DNA of 41,686 nucleotides from the NCBI GenBank assembly GCA_003552585.1, contig PUNK01000016.1, positions 1-41,686 of the forward strand, in the 5' to 3' direction. Below the pieces are notes generated by a model. The model made no database searches, was not told where the DNA came from, and worked only from the letters and a program-made list of their open reading frames with translations. Source of the stretch: Thermoplasmata archaeon. Lineage in GTDB: Archaea; Thermoplasmatota; Thermoplasmata; Halarchaeoplasmatales; Halarchaeoplasmataceae. The translations under genes and the position numbers were made by a program. Shown here in pieces: positions 39,701 through 41,686 of this stretch (positions within the stretch are counted from its first letter, which is position 1; each line of letters opens with the position of its first letter).

Positions 39701-41686
39701 GTGCAGTATAACCGGTAGATGGGTCGTCATCGGCGTCGATGAATATGTGAGTACTTTCCTCGCCCGTCCGGGTCGGTATATCCACGGGACCGATGTACCT
39801 GCTGACCTTACGCCCCCAATATTCTCTGGGTATCTGAGGATGTGGTGGGATCGTGGTATTCAACCATTTGTCCGGACCATATGGATAATCCGCAACACCA
39901 TCACCATCTACATCAGGTAGACCGTCTTCAGTAACCATCTCCGAGTCCGGTGTGCCATCGTTGGTAAAGTCATAAGGAAATGGGTCATATATGTCTGGGA
40001 TACCGTCACCATCGCTGTCTATGAGTTCTGGAGGGCGGCCACGGATGTAGGGCACGTCCGCACCTCCCATCATATTTCCTTCAACGGATACCATGAATGC
40101 AGCATCATTAATATCTCCTTCAGTAAGTGAATATCTACGGATATCTATGTTGGGATTCCAAGCATCGTGAGGGGAGAGGTCGTCAAAGGGATCATCAAAG
40201 AGGTCTTGATCAATCCAATCACTGAAGGCACCGGTTACTCTTGGTTTTTCGGGAACACCCTCGATGTAAAAATTATCTACATTATTAGGTTTGATAGTTA
40301 CCATACCATCTTCAGTGTCCGCATCTGTAACATCAAGTCCTGTAACAGAGAACTCCGGAGCGTTGGAAGAGACCTTACCCCAAACTTCAAAATAAGTTGG
40401 TTCTTCGTCTATCTCTTCCTCGATAGTGATCTCCGTAGTATTTACAAAATCCTCATCTGAACCTATCAATAGATCATCACGGTAAATTTTTATGGACTCT
40501 ATATACGGTTCTGATAGGTCGTTATATTCTATCGTCAGAGAGTTAAGTTCAACGACCCCTGAAAGGGAGAGTGCTTCGATCGTTAGTAATTTATTCTCTT
40601 CACCAGATCCGAGAAACCTTGTTTGGGAGGGATGTATATCGATCAGTACCGCATCTTTTTCGGGAACTACGGCTCCACCCGTAGTGTAAGACAAATCACC
40701 ACAGGAGGTATGTATTACAACGGAGGGATCCGCTCCTTCATGAACCTCACTTAACCACATCCTGGTTTCAAGTCTTTTCTCATCGTGTTCTACCCGTACG
40801 GAGCCACTCCTTTCGAATCCGTTCCAATCGTCAGAAGACCTACTAGTGTTGAAAGAATAGAAGTTAGTCCCCTGCAACTCTCCATCCCATCCATAAATCT
40901 CCGCCTGGTAATCGGCTCTCATCGTTCCGAGGTCGTACCCTTCGTCCTCTATTACATCGACAAACACTCTGAATGAATAAACATCGTCGTTTGTCTCAAA
41001 AAGAGTGCCATTCATTTCCGAATAGAGGTATAGATAACCCCCAGAAACATGCAATTTGTACTCTTGTACGTGTAAACTAGGTCTGTCGAAGATGGTTATC
41101 GGTGGTTCGTGATAAGCTCTGATACCTCTCCAATCCTCAAAGTCACCATCGATATCAATAGGTTCTTCTATAGCGATATATAGTATATTGAATAAAACCG
41201 GTATAAAAAGAAGAAAGAGCAATATCATGACCGTACCCAACCCCTTTTTGAACCATTCAACGTTTCTCATTCCTTTTCGTGGTATCCTCCCTTCTAGGTA
41301 CGGTTCTTCCAAGATCATAGTATCTTTTACGTCATCCTCACGAAGACTTGAAAAACCGGGTATCCCTGCGATACCATTCACCAGCCCGTCTTCAGCTGGA
41401 AGACTTATTTCATCACCATGACTGGTAAAATCAATTGAAGGTCCGGAGATGCCGCCGATGCCGTTGATCAAACCGTCCTCAGCTGGCAGACTAGCTGTAT
41501 CAGATCTTCCTTCAGTCCAGGACCACTTGCTTTCTCTTTCGAAAGTAAATATTTCCTCGTCAATCCCATTGGTCTTACCAACACCGTTGATCTTACCGTT
41601 CACTTTCCCTAGTCCGTTGATCCTCCCATTGGTCTTACCAACGCCGTTGATCTTACCGTTCACTTTCCCTAGTCCGTTGATCCTCC
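36756..41686 (-). CDS. Giant surface protein with cytoplasmic Asn-Gly repeats (5' end outside window)
   Basis: The frame is open to the window edge; the GTG at 41663 is only a Val inside a repeat, so at least 1643 residues are encoded. Residue numbers count from that Val. Glycine/asparagine repeats (G-R/K-I-N-G-L/V-G-K) are followed by two SLPAEDGL(I/V)NGI segments and a membrane helix (about 145-167, TVMILLFLLFIPVLFNILYI). The outside part has IDGDFEDW and VTGAFSDW segments, typical of CBM9/DOMON-like domains, then thrombospondin-3-like Ca sites (DSDGDGIPDIYDPFPYDF; about 548-600). A large duplicated module follows (about 785-1172 and 1180-1568). A second membrane helix (about 1571-1588, ILPVIFVIAIFIGMFGY) precedes a charged cytoplasmic tail. 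It is thus anchored at both ends. The role is unknown. Its stop overlaps the zinc-ribbon gene. Confidence 0.8.
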   Translation of the reverse strand, partial: RINGLGKVNGKINGVGKTNGRINGLGKVNGKINGVGKTNGIDEEIFTFERESKWSWTEGRSDTASLPAEDGLINGIGGISGPSIDFTSHGDEISLPAEDGLVNGIAGIPGFSSLREDDVKDTMILEEPYLEGRIPRKGMRNVEWFKKGLGTVMILLFLLFIPVLFNILYIAIEEPIDIDGDFEDWRGIRAYHEPPITIFDRPSLHVQEYKLHVSGGYLYLYSEMNGTLFETNDDVYSFRVFVDVIEDEGYDLGTMRADYQAEIYGWDGELQGTNFYSFNTSRSSDDWNGFERSGSVRVEHDEKRLETRMWLSEVHEGADPSVVIHTSCGDLSYTTGGAVVPEKDAVLIDIHPSQTRFLGSGEENKLLTIEALSLSGVVELNSLTIEYNDLSEPYIESIKIYRDDLLIGSDEDFVNTTEITIEEEIDEEPTYFEVWGKVSSNAPEFSVTGLDVTDADTEDGMVTIKPNNVDNFYIEGVPEKPRVTGAFSDWIDQDLFDDPFDDLSPHDAWNPNIDIRRYSLTEGDINDAAFMVSVEGNMMGGADVPYIRGRPPELIDSDGDGIPDIYDPFPYDFTNDGTPDSEMVTEDGLPDVDGDGVADYPYGPDKWLNTTIPPHPQIPREYWGRKVSRYIGPVDIPTRTGEESTHIFIDADDDPSTGYTAPYLGNLGAEYVITVTGRNMEVYSSNVSRYVGNGNSWEWEHVDEVDVALNRTSLETAINFEDLEIDPDFKVTYVTTDWNDVMDSVTPLSWTDPSLRSAQEGFEPAHMDSDEISIGNLSNIHGTRSTGDRSEDQILYLREDDSLLPTMGDEEESIELRNKDDEDIQEFVSGSFRDDFNISSYVSVRLYLSPSGSGPHNPGLETTILNDDEVVGQNSLAPINYEGWYSIDIDIDSFTFEAGEALTLRTRIIGEDGNLLMGVHYNSEERDSRLSIPTNTVISIDELDTYDEEGEQSKEFEEGDIVESRALISHPLGSQYISDAYMTVYDPEGEPLWEDVEMEVVDEEEGYLIFSSTFTLPDDPLTGLYEIEVNTHDVQGIEDIDHTEFLIPSEVGVVIYPDNYETVEPGETAEYSLFIWNIGEIADNYEIDTGSSSRGWPTDLYIGGEHVAEDEDGDGTWDWVHEEWDTTGSGMPDIQVPSGYEEEIVVRKSTPDEEGRTDSTTIYALSADHDEVSDDATLVTRIPKPEVMKTLYLHDGDYMDTEQHDNPTSMTIEDGEENIFVQEPSLYSDLSLQGEAKVYLYIIPEPRGQHQPVVSATLMDSGEVIGSEGIGPLDEEGWYDFTINTDHTLSSGDSLELEIASSSEAIEINFDCYEYDSRIEFYTDTYINVDEVITYNETEATRYFSAGEEVVVRSKVSNPFGPQHVDDVIMSIFDPDGELLIEQEMDLVENMLTENDHLTYEGSYELDTEAEVGEYRTEVFASDDDYVTSDEDTSFQIPSGVDVSPDHESEAQAGDTVYYDHTITNTGRGNDIFELSVGSSLGYNITLYGPDGSVMGIDYGGDGNWEYVDPDWDSTGSGSPDTGKLKMDESFDVTLAVEIPGDAEGEFQDVTTLTATSDRNPDVSDSATDITNISEFEDTILPVIFVIAIFIGMFGYRRKKENGEKIEEEDVEPSVDKEDRSAKTKNISVSYFIKKIIGGQST
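36960..39310 (-). repeat. Large tandem duplication within the surface protein
   Basis: Two modules of about 390 codons, about 39310-38150 and 38130-36960, share landmarks in the same order: LYL(R/H)(E/D)D start, EGWY(S/D)(I/F) strand, ..(F)GPQ or PLGSQY..D..M(T/S)(V/I)(Y/F)DP(E/D)GE, IPS(E/G)V..., (E/A)GDT or ETAEY, GDG(T/N)W(D/E), DSTGSGSPD or DTTGSGMPD, DDAT or DSAT. Divergence is high, so the duplication is old. Confidence 0.75.
41568..41686 (-). repeat. 60-base tandem coding repeat (Asn-Gly repeat)
   Basis: Two copies of a 60-base unit encode GRINGLGKVNGKINGVGKTN. The comparable stretches 41581-41626 and 41641-41686 differ at one base. The array continues beyond the window edge, so the copy number is unknown. 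The near-identity at DNA level indicates recent duplication or gene conversion. Confidence 0.85.

Noticed and set aside
41568-41686. Possible CRISPR-like repeats at the window edge
   Set aside because: The 60-base units are contiguous, in frame with a long coding sequence and have no spacers; they are coding tandem repeats.

Overview
The window is chromosomal DNA of an archaeon. It carries the proteasome/exosome/SBDS/L37Ae/RpoP/Pcc1/prefoldin superoperon, a KEOPS subunit, archaeal-type TyrRS and AsnRS, a degenerate PolB2-type DNA polymerase and TATA-like promoters with short or absent leaders. A euryarchaeon is likely. The DUF835 domain, helix-hairpin-helix and zinc-ribbon fusions, and Asn-Gly repeat surface protein make a Thermoplasmatota-related lineage plausible, but that placement is inference.

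Region by region. 1-0.9 kb: a nucleotidyltransferase (MNT) gene preceded by a small helical ORF that looks frameshifted, behind a TATA box flanked by two matching palindromes (toxin-antitoxin-like). 0.9-1.2 kb: non-coding, with what looks like the right end of an IS605/TnpB-type element. 1.2-2.6 kb: an ATP-NAD kinase-like protein and a small membrane protein. 2.7-5.5 kb: a three-gene PolB2 cluster (degenerate RadA-like protein, small helical protein, inactivated B-family polymerase). 5.4-7.0 kb: a CARF-like/PIN-nuclease-like gene pair directly behind tRNA-Thr(CGT). 7.1-9.5 kb: pgk and tyrS. 9.5-15.2 kb: the minus-strand superoperon psmA, SBDS, rrp4, rrp41, rrp42, rpl37Ae, rpoP, pcc1, pfdB and a DHH phosphoesterase. 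15.3-18.7 kb: hyuA/hyuB. 18.9-26.5 kb: amino-acid, redox and cofactor genes (KBL-like, Cys-rich peptide, methyltransferase, FTR-rubredoxin fusion, glutaredoxin, glutamine synthetase, SHMT-like, UbiA, ketopantoate reductase). 26.5-30.6 kb: a giant IleRS-derived protein without recognisable catalytic motifs, fused to two helix-hairpin-helix domains and DUF835. 30.8-33.5 kb: asnS and a lone lipoamide dehydrogenase. 33.5-41.7 kb: a translationally coupled pair, a giant two-membrane-pass surface protein with a cytoplasmic Asn-Gly repeat tail (5' end beyond the window) and a nine-zinc-ribbon/HhH/multi-TM/TPR membrane protein.

Most of the window is compact information-processing housekeeping with ATGA overlaps and tail-to-tail stop overlaps. 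The parts that could hide undescribed biology are the IleRS-HhH-DUF835 protein, the zinc-ribbon/surface-protein pair, the CARF-like/PIN pair at the tRNA gene, and the MNT module with twin operators. The rpoP gene, which seems to start at AUA, is a striking small anomaly.
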